Source: JACZQZ01 sp046756945
GTDB taxonomy: Bacteria > Pseudomonadota > Alphaproteobacteria > Rhodospirillales > 2-02-FULL-58-16
Length of the DNA: 38,931 nucleotides
Assembly: GCA_046756945.1 (NCBI GenBank)
Contig: JBHHXI010000006.1
Location: 1 to 38,931, forward strand
Reading direction: 5' to 3'
Shown here: positions 24,784-33,345 of the stretch, in pieces
Numbering within the stretch: position 1 is the stretch's first letter
How the letters are laid out: each line of letters opens with the position of its first letter
Translations under genes and position numbers: made by a program
The notes under the pieces: generated by a model
What the model was told of the DNA's origin: nothing
The model's input: the letters and a program-made list of their open reading frames with translations, nothing else
Databases searched by the model: none

Positions 24784-25620
24784 GTGTCCGAACCCGCGTC
24801 CCCCCGGCCCCGCCTGCCGCCGCTGCGCGAGGTGATCGCGCGCCACAAGCTCAGCGCCCGGCGTTCCCTGGGCCAGCATTTCCTGCTCGACCTCAATCTG
24901 TGCGCCCGTATCGCCCGCGCCGCCGGGGACCTGGGGCCGGCCACCGTCATCGAGGTGGGGCCGGGTCCCGGCGGCCTCACCCGCGCCCTGCTCGAGGCGG
25001 GGGCCGCCCGCGTCGTCGCCGTCGAGCGCGACGGGCGCTGCGTCGCCGCCCTCGAAGAGCTCGCCGCCGCCTACGGGCCGCGCCTGGAAGTGGTCGAAGG
25101 CGATGCGCTGGAGACCGACCTCGCCGCCCTCGCGCCGGCCCCGCGGCGCATCGTCGCCAACCTGCCCTATAACGTGGCGACGCCGCTGCTGATCGGCTGG
25201 CTCAAGCAGATCACGGACTTCGCCGGCCTCACCCTGATGTTCCAGAAAGAGGTCGCCGACCGTCTCACGGCCGGTCCGCGGACAAAGGATTTCGGCCGCC
25301 TTTCGGTCATGGCCCAATGGCTGTGCGCGGTGCGCCGCGAGTTCAACGTCGCAAGCACGGCCTTTACCCCGCCGCCCAAGGTGGCCTCGGCGGTGGTTTC
25401 CCTGACCCCGCGGCCGACGCCCCTGGCCCCGGCGGACTGGACCACCCTGGAAACGGTGACCGCCAGCGCCTTCGGCCAGCGCCGCAAGATGCTGCGCAAA
25501 AGCCTGCAACGCCTGGACCTGGACCTGGAAAGCCTGGGCATCGATCCCACGGCGCGGGCCGAGGAACTGGCGGTGGAGCAGTTCTGCGCCCTGGCACGCG
25601 CCTATGGGGAACGGTCCTGA
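24784..25620 (+). CDS. rsmA: 16S rRNA (adenine1518-N6/adenine1519-N6) dimethyltransferase
   Basis: RsmA (KsgA) dimethylates two adjacent adenines near the 3' end of 16S rRNA. The 278-residue protein has the N-terminal RRSLGQHFLLD, the SAM motif EVGPGPGGLT at 57-66, and the catalytic NLPYN at 126-130. The C-terminal helical domain includes RRKMLRKSLQRL. It uses GTG 24784, seven bases after pdxA, and is convergent with tonB 22 bases on. In many relatives gmk or other genes follow; here a B12-uptake unit intervenes. Confidence 0.96.
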   Translation: MSEPASPRPRLPPLREVIARHKLSARRSLGQHFLLDLNLCARIARAAGDLGPATVIEVGPGPGGLTRALLEAGAARVVAVERDGRCVAALEELAAAYGPRLEVVEGDALETDLAALAPAPRRIVANLPYNVATPLLIGWLKQITDFAGLTLMFQKEVADRLTAGPRTKDFGRLSVMAQWLCAVRREFNVASTAFTPPPKVASAVVSLTPRPTPLAPADWTTLETVTASAFGQRRKMLRKSLQRLDLDLESLGIDPTARAEELAVEQFCALARAYGERS

Positions 25621-25642
25621 ACGTGCTCTCTGTCCGCCCGCA

Positions 25643-26755
25643 TCAGTCCGCGAGCCGGAAGGTTATCGGCACGTCGATGGCGCCGGCCACGGGGACGCCG
25701 GCCCGCTTGGCGGGAACGAAGCGCCACGCCCGCACCGCCTTCAGGGCGGCCCTGTCCAGGATGGCGTGCCCGCTGCTGGACAACACCTCCACCGAGCCGG
25801 CCGTGCCGCCCGGCAGCACGTGGACGCGCAGGACGACGCGCCCTTCGATCTCGTTCCTGCGGGCGCGGTAGGGGTAGACGGGCGGGACGTTGCCCAGATT
25901 GCCGGTCGTGTAGCTGGCGGCGCTCGCCGACCGCTTCGCGCCACCGGTCGTCTCCCGGCTGGAAACGCCCGGCGCACGCGCAACGGAGGCCGCGGTTTTC
26001 TCCTCCACCACCGGCGTGGCCGCCGCGACGAATGTCTCAAGCTGGGGCGGACGTGTCCCGGGCGGGGTGTCGGGAGGCGGGGTCGCCGGCGCCGGTGTCG
26101 CCGGCGGCGCCTTGCCGGCGGCGTCGGCGGAGGGTTGCGAAGGTGCCGGGGATGTATCGGCGATTCCCCGCGGCCGTTCCGGGACGCGCGGCTTTCTCGG
26201 CGGAGGGCCCGGAAACCGGGCCTGGGCGCCATGGCGTGATTCCTTGGCCGGCGGCACCGGCGCGGCTGGTCCGGCGGCGGGCAGGACGCTCGGCGGGTCA
26301 AGGACCGCCGGCGGATCCGCGTCAGCAGGACCGGCGACCTCCGCCGGTGGCGCCGGGTCCGGCACAGGGACGGCCTCGGACGGGGAAATGCCGGGCGCCG
26401 TGGGGTGCGGCGCACGAAGCCCGGCCGCGGCCCCGGCCGCCGTCGACGGATCGGGAAGGTCCGCCGCCGTCGCCGGCTCGGCCCGCGCACCGTGGCCGCC
26501 GGCGACGCTGTCGGAAAAAACGATCTCGACCGTATAGGCCTCGATCACCGCGGCGGGCTGCGGACCGGCGACGGCAACCACGGCGGCGATCGCCCCGGCA
26601 TGGGAGACCAGGGACAATCCCCGCAAGGCCCACGCGATGGCGGTTTCGCCGCCGCCGGGCGCCGCGCTCGGCACGACAGCCCCGGCCAGGACACGACCCT
26701 CACCGACCCCCGCCGTTCGGGCGCCCATCCCCCGTCCATGCAGCGACAGCCTCAT
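25643..26755 (-). CDS. tonB: TonB energy-transducing protein
   Basis: The 370-residue protein has TonB architecture. The membrane helix at about 43-64 includes the SHAGAIA segment, with the conserved-type Ser-His on the helix. A long Pro/Ala-rich spacer follows (about 85-260). The C-terminal TonB domain is at about 285-370 (YPYRARRNEIEGRVVLRVHV, SGHAILDRAALKAVRAWRFVPA). It passes proton-motive energy from ExbB/ExbD to outer-membrane receptors. It starts 12 bases after the receptor gene, so it is in the riboswitch-controlled operon and probably dedicated to B12 uptake. exbB and exbD are not in the window. ATG at 26753-26755. Confidence 0.92.
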   Translation of the reverse strand: MRLSLHGRGMGARTAGVGEGRVLAGAVVPSAAPGGGETAIAWALRGLSLVSHAGAIAAVVAVAGPQPAAVIEAYTVEIVFSDSVAGGHGARAEPATAADLPDPSTAAGAAAGLRAPHPTAPGISPSEAVPVPDPAPPAEVAGPADADPPAVLDPPSVLPAAGPAAPVPPAKESRHGAQARFPGPPPRKPRVPERPRGIADTSPAPSQPSADAAGKAPPATPAPATPPPDTPPGTRPPQLETFVAAATPVVEEKTAASVARAPGVSSRETTGGAKRSASAASYTTGNLGNVPPVYPYRARRNEIEGRVVLRVHVLPGGTAGSVEVLSSSGHAILDRAALKAVRAWRFVPAKRAGVPVAGAIDVPITFRLAD

Positions 26756-26767
26756 GGCATCTCCCGG

Positions 26768-28930
26768 TCAGAAAACCACCCCCGCCCTGACGAGAAAGGT
26801 GCGGCCGGGCTGGGGATAGGTGTTGAACCGTTTCGGGTTGGTGGTGCTGGCGACGCCGAAGTTGAAATAGTCCTGGTCGAACAGGTTGTTTACCTCCGCC
26901 GACCATGTGGCGGGCCCATAGGCGCCGCTCAGCTTCACGTCGACCAGGTAGTGGTCGGGAATCTTGGTGGACAGATTAGGCTCGTCGTTCTCGAGCCGGT
27001 TTGCGTCCACGTAGGTGGCGGTCGCGGCCAGCCTCAGGTAATCCTTCCAGATGTCCCAGAACAGCGTGGCGCTTGCGGTCCACGGCGCGACCAGGGGCAC
27101 GTCGTTGCCCTCGAACGGCCCGTCGATGAACATGGCGTCGGTGAACGTCAGGTTTCCCTTGAGCCGCAGGGTGTCGGTTACGCGATAGGCGGCGCTGGTC
27201 TCGACGCCGATGCGCCGGATGGGATCGAGGTTGCGGTTGCGGCCGAATCCGAACGGTCCCAAGGAGGGGTCGAAGCGGATTTCGTTTCGGGTTTCCATGG
27301 CGAAGGCGCTGGACTGCGCCTCCAACGGCCCGGATGAATAGCGCACGCCCCCTTCCACGTCTTTCGAGGTCTGGGTGCTGAGCGCGAACGACAGGGGATC
27401 AGCGGTGGCGATCCGTTCGTCGATGGTGGGCAGCCGCAGGCTGCGCCCGACGCGGCCGAACACGGTGACCGCGTCGGTGAGGCGGTGCTCGAGGCCGAAA
27501 TTCGCCGCGTAGTGCCACTCGGCCTCGGTCAGCGACTTGAGGCCGTTGCCGAAGGCGCCCGGCGCGCCCGGGTCGAAGGTGTCGCCGGCGTGCACATTGA
27601 GGTATTGCAGGCGCAGCCCGAGATGGGCGTCGGTGGCGGCGGTCACCGCCAGGGTGTTCTGGGCGTAAAGACCGACCGTCTGTTGCCTGGCGTTGTACCG
27701 GTGGATCGGCGGTTCGTCGCGGTTTCTCTGCCGGTCGGAGGTATAGTCCGCGTAGTAGTAATCGATGCCGACGATGCTGTTGGCGCCGAAACCGGCGACC
27801 TCGTAATCGGCGTTCAGGCGCGGCGTGAACGACCACGTGGTCAGTTCCGTGTCGATGATCTGATTGAAGCCGCCGCCCGAGTTGTCGATGATCGAGGCGT
27901 CCTGGTCCTTCTTGCGTCCCCCCATGTCGATAATGAGCTGGACGTCGCCGGTGAGCCGCCGCGTCATCCCCAGGGTCAACGAGATGCCGCTTTGCAGGGC
28001 CTTGTCCAGCGGCGTGGTGGCGCCGCGGGGGTCGGTTTCCAGGAGATTCAGCCCCGTGCCCTCGTCCACCAGGCGGGCGCCGGGCAGCCCCAACGTCTGG
28101 TCGTCGAGGCCGAGTTTGACGAACACATCGCCCGCTTCCCCCGTGTGGCGGAGCTCGCCATTGAAATTGCGCTGGATGAGATCGTTGTTGTCGCGGAACC
28201 CGGGCGTCTTGATGAACGTGCCGTAGGCGCTCAGGGAAAACGGTCCGGCGGAATGGGAGGCCGAGACGTTCGATTCCCGGTATGGGCCGGCGCCGCCGTC
28301 CGTGGTCCCCAGCGCCACGTCGGCGCCGGCCCGCGTCGGCTGCTCCGAGGACCGTTTGGTGACGATGTTGACGACGCCGCCGACGGCGCCGTCGCCGTAC
28401 AACACGCTGCCGGCATTGCCGCGGATGATTTCGATGCGCTCGATGCTGTCGATGGGAATGTTGGCGTAATCGATGGCCGCCACGTCGATATCGTTGAGCC
28501 GCCGCCCGTCGACCAGGATCAGGGTGTTCTGCTTGCCGACGGCGCCGAACCCGCGTATGTCGACGGCGGCCCTGGCGCCGCGGGTGCCGCCGAACAGGTC
28601 CCGGTTCTGGATGCCGGCCTCCTGTCCCAGGAGTTCCGGCAGGGACTTGGCCGGGCTCTCCTTGATCTCTTCGCCGTCGATGACGGTAACCGACGCCCCC
28701 GGCAGCCCGACCCCGATGCGCGTGGCGGTGACGACGGTTTCCTCGGCCATCGGCGTCCCCGGCCCGGTTTCGTTTGTCTTGCCGCGGTCCTGGGAAAGCG
28801 CGGCCGGGGCAAGAAAGGCCGAGGCCGTCAGGCCACAGACCAGCGTTGTCAACGCAACTCGTGGCGAATGGGTGAACAATGGCGTGCCGGCTTTTTCGCC
28901 GTTCCCCCGCTCTATTTCAAAGGTTCTCAT
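26768..28930 (-). CDS. btuB: TonB-dependent vitamin B12 receptor (BtuB-type)
   Basis: This 720-residue outer-membrane receptor has a signal peptide (about 24-46, ending AALS). The TonB-box region is EETVVTATRIG. The plug domain (about 70-185) has the conserved DIRGFGAVGKQNTLILVDGR and IERIEIIRGNAGSVLYGDGAVGG. The 22-strand barrel ends in GRTFLVRAGVVF with the terminal Phe typical of outer-membrane proteins. Control by a cobalamin riboswitch makes B12 or corrinoid the likely ligand. I chose ATG 28930 with CGGAG upstream; a GTG at 28960 would add ten residues but lacks a good ribosome binding site. Confidence 0.9.
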   Translation of the reverse strand: MRTFEIERGNGEKAGTPLFTHSPRVALTTLVCGLTASAFLAPAALSQDRGKTNETGPGTPMAEETVVTATRIGVGLPGASVTVIDGEEIKESPAKSLPELLGQEAGIQNRDLFGGTRGARAAVDIRGFGAVGKQNTLILVDGRRLNDIDVAAIDYANIPIDSIERIEIIRGNAGSVLYGDGAVGGVVNIVTKRSSEQPTRAGADVALGTTDGGAGPYRESNVSASHSAGPFSLSAYGTFIKTPGFRDNNDLIQRNFNGELRHTGEAGDVFVKLGLDDQTLGLPGARLVDEGTGLNLLETDPRGATTPLDKALQSGISLTLGMTRRLTGDVQLIIDMGGRKKDQDASIIDNSGGGFNQIIDTELTTWSFTPRLNADYEVAGFGANSIVGIDYYYADYTSDRQRNRDEPPIHRYNARQQTVGLYAQNTLAVTAATDAHLGLRLQYLNVHAGDTFDPGAPGAFGNGLKSLTEAEWHYAANFGLEHRLTDAVTVFGRVGRSLRLPTIDERIATADPLSFALSTQTSKDVEGGVRYSSGPLEAQSSAFAMETRNEIRFDPSLGPFGFGRNRNLDPIRRIGVETSAAYRVTDTLRLKGNLTFTDAMFIDGPFEGNDVPLVAPWTASATLFWDIWKDYLRLAATATYVDANRLENDEPNLSTKIPDHYLVDVKLSGAYGPATWSAEVNNLFDQDYFNFGVASTTNPKRFNTYPQPGRTFLVRAGVVF

Positions 28931-28985
28931 GACAGACTCCGTGTGCTCGAATGCGTTCACGGGAGAGCCTGTGATTGATTGTCAT
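28917..28985 (-). CDS. Possible 22-codon leader peptide overlapping the btuB start
   Basis: Minus-strand ATG at 28983-28985 opens a 22-codon frame (MTINHRLSRERIRAHGVCHE then NL) that ends in TGA at 28917-28919, 14 bases past the btuB start. GGGAGGG lies about nine bases upstream. The arrangement would allow translational coupling. It is short enough to be chance. Confidence 0.25.
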   Translation of the reverse strand: MTINHRLSRERIRAHGVCHENL

Positions 28986-29234
28986 CGACGCGCCCTCCCA
29001 CCCGAACGCCCGCCCGGCACCACGTGCCGGCGAACGCGTTGACAGGGAGCCTGCGGCCGCCCACCCCGGCGCGCTTGCGCGCGCGGAGCATGATTAGGTC
29101 AATGTCGGGAACTGAGATGAAGAATCGCCCATCGACAGAATCCCGTTGCCAGTGTCACCGCAAGAACCCCTGCGTCACCGCTAACGGAAATCCGTCCCGG
29201 ATGAGCGCCCCGCTCACCGGTGGGCGACGTCGAT
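28931..29234 (-). other. Long leader between the riboswitch and btuB
   Basis: About 300 bases of transcript lie between the B12 box and the btuB start. On the minus strand it contains two adjacent short hairpins just after the aptamer (GAGCG-GGG-CGCTC, then ATCCG-GGA-CGGAT followed by TT). It also holds a GC-rich CGCGCGC-AA-GCGCGC hairpin near 29070. These are candidate expression-platform elements. No long gene is present. Confidence 0.35.
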
Positions 29235-29426
29235 CGACGGCAGGTCTCCTGGCTTGCGGGTCGTCGTCTTTGCCCGGCCTTCCCGGTTGCCCAGTGGCCA
29301 TTGATTGGGCGCGGACTCGCCGCTAACAGTTGCGGGGGCAGCCACGGACTTGGTTTCCGATCCCTTTTCCCGGGCCTCGGAACCGCACCGTGTTCCCTCT
29401 TAATCCCCGTCTTCGGGGAACCGTCG
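29235..29426 (-). ncRNA. Cobalamin riboswitch
   Basis: The minus-strand transcript has the conserved elements in order: P1 CGACGG paired with CCGTCG at the two edges; an accessory CCCCG-AAGA-CGGGG hairpin; GGGAACACGGTGCGG; GGATCGGAAACC; the core GCCCCCGCAACTG; GGCCACTGG; CCGGGAAGG; CGACCCGC; and the B12 box AGCCAGGAGACCTGCCG at 29254-29238. The order and spacing are those of the adenosylcobalamin aptamer. It should repress btuB-tonB when B12 is plentiful. Confidence 0.97.
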
Positions 29427-29432
29427 GTTACA

Positions 29433-29461
29433 CTTATACCCTTGGAGGAATACGGCGGCAA
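29433..29461 (-). promoter_or_regulatory. Promoter of the riboswitch-btuB-tonB transcript
   Basis: On the minus strand TTGCCG (29461-29456) and TATAAG (29438-29433) are 17 bases apart. Transcription would start around 29426, at the 5' edge of the riboswitch P1 stem. This agreement supports both calls. Confidence 0.65.
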
Positions 29462-29557
29462 GGCCGGGCCGGAAGAAACCCCTTGCCGGCGGCGCGGATG
29501 CGCCGTTAGAACGACGGCGGTCCCCGCAACGGCGTACCGCCATTAAGGACATTCAGC

Positions 29558-30373
29558 ATGAAACGTGGACTTTTGATCGGCGGCGGCGTGGTCGTCGTTC
29601 TCGCCCTGGCCGGCGTCTGGCTGGTGTACTCTTCCCTCGATTCCCTGGTCCGGACGGCGGTCGAGAAATACGGCTCCGAAATCACCCGGACCGAGGTACG
29701 CCTCAACGAGGCGGTGATTTCCGCCACTTCCGGCGAAGGCGTCCTGCGCGGGCTGCAAATGGGCAATCCCAGTGGGTTCAAGAGCGACAGCGCCTTCCGC
29801 CTGGGCGAGGTCAGGGTCCGCATCGACATCGCAACCCTGGGCCGGGACACCGTGGTCATCAAGGAGGTCCTCATCGCCGCGCCCCGGATCACCTATGAGC
29901 TGGGGCCCAACGGCAGCAACATCGACGCCATCCGGCGGAACGTGGAATCCTACGTGGGGACCGGGGCGGGGCGGGCCCGGGGCGGGGGCGCGGCCAAGGG
30001 CGGCGGCGAGGCGGGAAAGAAGCTCGTCATCGAGGACCTTTACATCCGCGGCGGCAAGGTCGGCGTCAGCGCCACGGCCCTGGAGGGCAAGACCCTGAGC
30101 GCCCCCCTGCCCGACATTCACCTCACCGGCATCGGCAAGGACACGGGCGGCGCCACGCCGGGCGAGGTGTTGGACAGGGTGATCGGCGCCGTCGGCCAGG
30201 GGGCCGGTAAGGCGGTCGCGTCCCTCGGCCTCGGGAAAATGCTGGGCGCGGCGAAGGAACGGGCGGCCGGCGCCACGGAGGCGGTGGCGAAGGGAACGGC
30301 GGGCGCCAGGGACCTGTTGGACAAGGGCGCCAGGGACGCCGAAGGCACCCTCAAGAAACTGTTCGGTAAATAA
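29558..30373 (+). CDS. AsmA-like membrane-anchored periplasmic protein
   Basis: The 271-residue protein has an N-terminal anchor helix (GLLIGGGVVVVLALAGVWLVY). A domain then resembles the start of AsmA/DUF748-type proteins: RTAVEKYGSEITRTEVRLNEAVIS, the GVLRGLQMGNPSGF turn, and DTVVIKEVLIAAPRITYE. AsmA-like proteins are implicated in lipid transport and outer-membrane homeostasis, usually in much larger forms; this is a short version. The second half has a Gly-rich linker and a predicted amphipathic C-terminus rich in Ala/Lys/Gly. ATG 29558 has AAGGA upstream. It is divergent from btuB and convergent with the nuclease gene. Function unknown. Confidence 0.7.
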   Translation: MKRGLLIGGGVVVVLALAGVWLVYSSLDSLVRTAVEKYGSEITRTEVRLNEAVISATSGEGVLRGLQMGNPSGFKSDSAFRLGEVRVRIDIATLGRDTVVIKEVLIAAPRITYELGPNGSNIDAIRRNVESYVGTGAGRARGGGAAKGGGEAGKKLVIEDLYIRGGKVGVSATALEGKTLSAPLPDIHLTGIGKDTGGATPGEVLDRVIGAVGQGAGKAVASLGLGKMLGAAKERAAGATEAVAKGTAGARDLLDKGARDAEGTLKKLFGK

Positions 30374-30403
30374 TACCGGGATTTCAGAAAAAATACGTCG
30401 CGC

Positions 30404-30874
30404 TCACCGCATGCGCGCCTTGCGCCATTCCCAGGGGAGCACGAATTCCCCGCGCCAGAGGCCCTTGCGGGCGGCCCGGGCCGCCGTCTCGTCGCCGGCA
30501 TAATCCGCCGTCGCGCCGCCCACGGCGAGGGCCCAGCCGGCGCCGACCATCCGCGCCCCCAGGTCCCGGTGGCCGACGGAACAGACGTACGCGGTCCCGC
30601 CGTCGCCGTCGCCGCCCTTCTCGCGGCACGTCACCCAGTGCATGGCCGTCTCGTAGGCCAACGCAAAGGCGGCTTCCCGTCCGCAGGCCCATTCCGTGGC
30701 GCCGGCCCAACAGGTCTGTTCGCTTTCCGGCGCGTCGATGCCGTGAAGGCGGATGCGCTGGCCGGCGATCTCGAGGGTGTCGCCGTCGATGACCCGGGCC
30801 TTGCCGATGATGTCGGCGTGGGCGGGGAACGCCAACAGCGCGAAAACCGCGACCAGGGCGGCACGGCACCCCAT
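30404..30874 (-). CDS. Thermonuclease-family exported protein with substituted active-site Arg
   Basis: This 156-residue protein has a signal peptide ending AHA (about residue 20) and a staphylococcal-nuclease fold. The segment RVIDGDTLEIAGQRIRLHGIDAPE carries the calcium and catalytic positions (D30, R42, D47, E50 by motif). The end GLWRGEFVLPWEWRK matches the proteobacterial form of the family. Relatives have DRYGRxxAVC in the middle, where the Arg corresponds to the second catalytic Arg. Here the stretch is DGDGGTAYVC, with Gly93 at that position. It may be weakly active or non-catalytic. The start ATG (30872-30874) lies just after gmk, probably co-transcribed. Confidence 0.82.
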   Translation of the reverse strand: MGCRAALVAVFALLAFPAHADIIGKARVIDGDTLEIAGQRIRLHGIDAPESEQTCWAGATEWACGREAAFALAYETAMHWVTCREKGGDGDGGTAYVCSVGHRDLGARMVGAGWALAVGGATADYAGDETAARAARKGLWRGEFVLPWEWRKARMR

Positions 30875-30878
30875 CGTA

Positions 30879-31526
30879 TTATCCCTTGCTCAGGTCGGCG
30901 ACGAAGGCGTGAAGCCCCACCAGGCGATCCCGCTTCTGCCGTTCGGCGGTGAGGATGGCCTCGACCCTGGCGACGCTGTCGTCGATGTCGCGGTTGACGA
31001 CGATGTAGTCGTATTCGGCCCAATGGCTCATCTCGGAGGACGCCCGGGACATGCGCGCGCGCACCACATCGTCGCTGTCCTGGGCGCGCGCGCGCAGGCG
31101 CTTTTCCAGCTCGGCGGTGGACGGCGGAAGGATGAAGATGCTGACCACGTCGTCGCGGGCGTTCGCCGACAGTTGCTGGGTACCCTGCCAGTCCACGTCG
31201 AAAAGAACGTCCCGGCCGGCGGCGAGGGCCTCTTCGACGGGCGCGCGCGGCGTGCCGTAGCGGTTGTCGAAGACCCGGGCGTGTTCGACGAACGCACCCG
31301 CGCCGACCATGCGCTCGAACGCCTCTTCGTCGACGAAGCGGTAGTCCCTGCCGTCGATCTCGCCCGGACGCGGCGGCCGGGTGGTGGTGGAAACCGACAT
31401 GGTCAGCGCCTTTTCGCGCTCGAGAAGCCGCCCGGCGATGGTCGTCTTGCCGGCCCCGGACGGAGACGACAGCACCAGCATCAGGCCCCGCCTTTTGATG
31501 TCGGGGCCGTGGTCGGACCTACTCAA
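30879..31526 (-). CDS. gmk: Guanylate kinase
   Basis: Guanylate kinase phosphorylates GMP to GDP. The 215-residue protein has the P-loop SSPSGAGKTT (about 20-29), the GMP-binding region STTTRPPRPGEIDGRDY with FVDEEAF, EHARVFDNRYGTP, and DVLFDVDWQGTQQL. The length is normal. The frame starts with TTG at 31524-31526, overlapping the end of yicC by 8 bases. An ATG 15 codons later would cut into the conserved first strand, so TTG is preferred. The yicC-gmk order is standard. Confidence 0.96.
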   Translation of the reverse strand: MSRSDHGPDIKRRGLMLVLSSPSGAGKTTIAGRLLEREKALTMSVSTTTRPPRPGEIDGRDYRFVDEEAFERMVGAGAFVEHARVFDNRYGTPRAPVEEALAAGRDVLFDVDWQGTQQLSANARDDVVSIFILPPSTAELEKRLRARAQDSDDVVRARMSRASSEMSHWAEYDYIVVNRDIDDSVARVEAILTAERQKRDRLVGLHAFVADLSKG

Positions 31527-32409
31527 TGTTCTGCACCTGCTCGCGCAATTGTTCGACGCCGGCCTTGAGCTCGATGCCGACGCGTGTCAGCGCCAGGTCG
31601 ACGGACTTGGAGCACAGGGTGTTGGCCTCGCGGTTGAACTCCTGGCACAGGAAATCGAGCTTGCGGCCGATGGCGCCGCCGCCGCCCATCAGGTCCCGCG
31701 CCGCGTCGCGGTGCGCCTTGAGCCGGTCCAGTTCCTCGCGCACGTCCCCTTTCGCCATGAGCAGCGCCGCCTCCTGGGCAAGCCGCTCCTCGGGCAGGGC
31801 GGGGACCGCGTCGAGCAGGGCGGCGACCTGGACGCGCAGGCGTTCCTTGATGGCGTCGGGCTGGGCGGTGGCCAGGTTTTCCGCCTCTGCGCACAGCCGG
31901 CCGATGCCGTCGAGATGGGTGGTCAACACCGAAGCCAGGCGCGCCCCTTCCTCGTCGCGCATGGACGCCAACGATTCCAGGGCCTCGTCAAGCCCGGCCA
32001 GCAAGGCCCTTTCGGTGGCCTGGCGGGCGTCTTCGGACGGCTCGTCTTCCACCGGCTCGATGACGCCGCGCAAGGCGAGAAGGCCTTCCACGTGCGGCGG
32101 TCCGGCGTCGGGCAGGCGCCCGCGGATTTCCGGCAGCAGGGACAGAATGTCGTCGAGCACGGCCCGGTTGATGCGGTAACTTCCGCGCACCTGGCTCCAC
32201 TGGACCGTCAACGCGAGGGAGATATTGCCGCGCCGGAAGCGCTTGGCGATCCGCGCGCGCACCGGCGGCTCCAGGCTTTCGAACCCGGCCGGCAGCCGGC
32301 AGCGGACGTCCAGGCCCTTGCCGTTGACGCTCTTGACCTCCCAGGTCCAGGAAAAATCGTCCTCGTGGCCCTCGGCGCGGGCGAAACCGGTCATGGACGA
32401 GATGGACAC
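31519..32409 (-). CDS. yicC: YicC-family endoribonuclease
   Basis: The 296-residue protein starts SISSMTGFARAEG, the hallmark of the family, with EVKSVNGKGLDVRCRLP following. It ends in the DUF1732 region (FLCQEFNREANTLCSKSVDLAL). E. coli YicC has been reported as an endoribonuclease affecting small-RNA turnover. I chose GTG 32407-32409 because GGGGGGAG lies seven bases upstream; the ATG five codons later is possible. It is coupled to gmk and divergent from the SDR gene. Confidence 0.94.
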   Translation of the reverse strand: MSISSMTGFARAEGHEDDFSWTWEVKSVNGKGLDVRCRLPAGFESLEPPVRARIAKRFRRGNISLALTVQWSQVRGSYRINRAVLDDILSLLPEIRGRLPDAGPPHVEGLLALRGVIEPVEDEPSEDARQATERALLAGLDEALESLASMRDEEGARLASVLTTHLDGIGRLCAEAENLATAQPDAIKERLRVQVAALLDAVPALPEERLAQEAALLMAKGDVREELDRLKAHRDAARDLMGGGGAIGRKLDFLCQEFNREANTLCSKSVDLALTRVGIELKAGVEQLREQVQNIE

Positions 32410-32525
32410 GTGCTACTCCCCCCGGTGCTCGGCCATCGATGCGCGGCCCGTTATAGCCCCGGCGGCACCGGGCAACAAGGCGAACGGTTCGCATTGCGAT
32501 CCGGTTCCGCCGTATAAGGGAACCC

Positions 32526-33293
32526 ATGACAGGGAAAGAGCCCGGCGCCATCCTCATCACCGGCGCCTCCAGCGGCATCGGGGCGGCCCTGGCCCGCGCC
32601 TATGCCCGGCCCGGCGCGTTCCTGGCGCTGGCCGGCCGCGACCGCCGGCGGCTCGACGCGGTGGCCGGGACCTGCCGGGACGGCGGCGCAAGGGTCACCG
32701 CCGAGACCGTCGACGTCACCGACCGCGCGGCGGTGGCCCGCTGGGTCGAGGCCACGGACGACGGCCATCCCCTCGACCTGGTGATCGCCAACGCCGGCAT
32801 CTCGGCCGGCACCGGCGGCCAGGGCGAGGACGCGGAGCAGACGCACGCCCTTTTCGCCGTCAACGTGGGCGGCGTCCTGAACACGGTGCTGCCGGTCATC
32901 CCCCGCATGCGGGCGCGCAAACACGGGCAGATCGCGGTGATGAGCTCGGTGGCCGGCTTCAGGGGCCTGCCCGGGGCGCCCGCCTACTCCGCCAGCAAGG
33001 CGGCGGTCAAGGCCTATGGCGAGGCCCTGCGCGGCTGGCTGGCGGCCGACGGGGTGCGGGTGTCGGTGATCTGCCCGGGATTCGTGGAAACCCCCATGAC
33101 CGCCGGCAATCCCTATCCGATGCCGTTTCTCATGCCGGCGGACAGGGCGGCCGCCCGCATCCGGCGCGGCCTGGCCCGCGACACGGCCCGCATCGCCTTC
33201 CCGCGACTCATGTATTGGCCCATGTGGCTGCTCGGCGCCCTGCCCCCGTCGATCACGGACCCGCTGCTGCGCAAGGTCCCGCGGAAGGACTGA
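32526..33293 (+). CDS. Classical short-chain dehydrogenase/reductase
   Basis: The 255-residue SDR has the full classical motif set: cofactor loop TGASSGIG (12-19), IANAG (87-91), active-site Ser in MSSVAGF (140/141), and YSASK with Tyr154 and Lys158, followed by ICPGFVETPM. The C-terminal extension includes MYWPMWLLGALPPS, a hydrophobic patch that may associate with membrane. The substrate cannot be read from sequence. It is divergent from yicC and followed by the MITE-like element 50 bases on. Confidence 0.9.
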   Translation: MTGKEPGAILITGASSGIGAALARAYARPGAFLALAGRDRRRLDAVAGTCRDGGARVTAETVDVTDRAAVARWVEATDDGHPLDLVIANAGISAGTGGQGEDAEQTHALFAVNVGGVLNTVLPVIPRMRARKHGQIAVMSSVAGFRGLPGAPAYSASKAAVKAYGEALRGWLAADGVRVSVICPGFVETPMTAGNPYPMPFLMPADRAAARIRRGLARDTARIAFPRLMYWPMWLLGALPPSITDPLLRKVPRKD

Positions 33294-33345
33294 TAGAGGC
33301 CGCCAGGCAAGGTTTTTCGGCCGGCGCCGGCCCGTGTTCTTGATT

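Noticed and set aside
29099..29461. 120-codon minus-strand open frame upstream of btuB
   Set aside because: It coincides with the cobalamin riboswitch; the conserved RNA elements explain the sequence.
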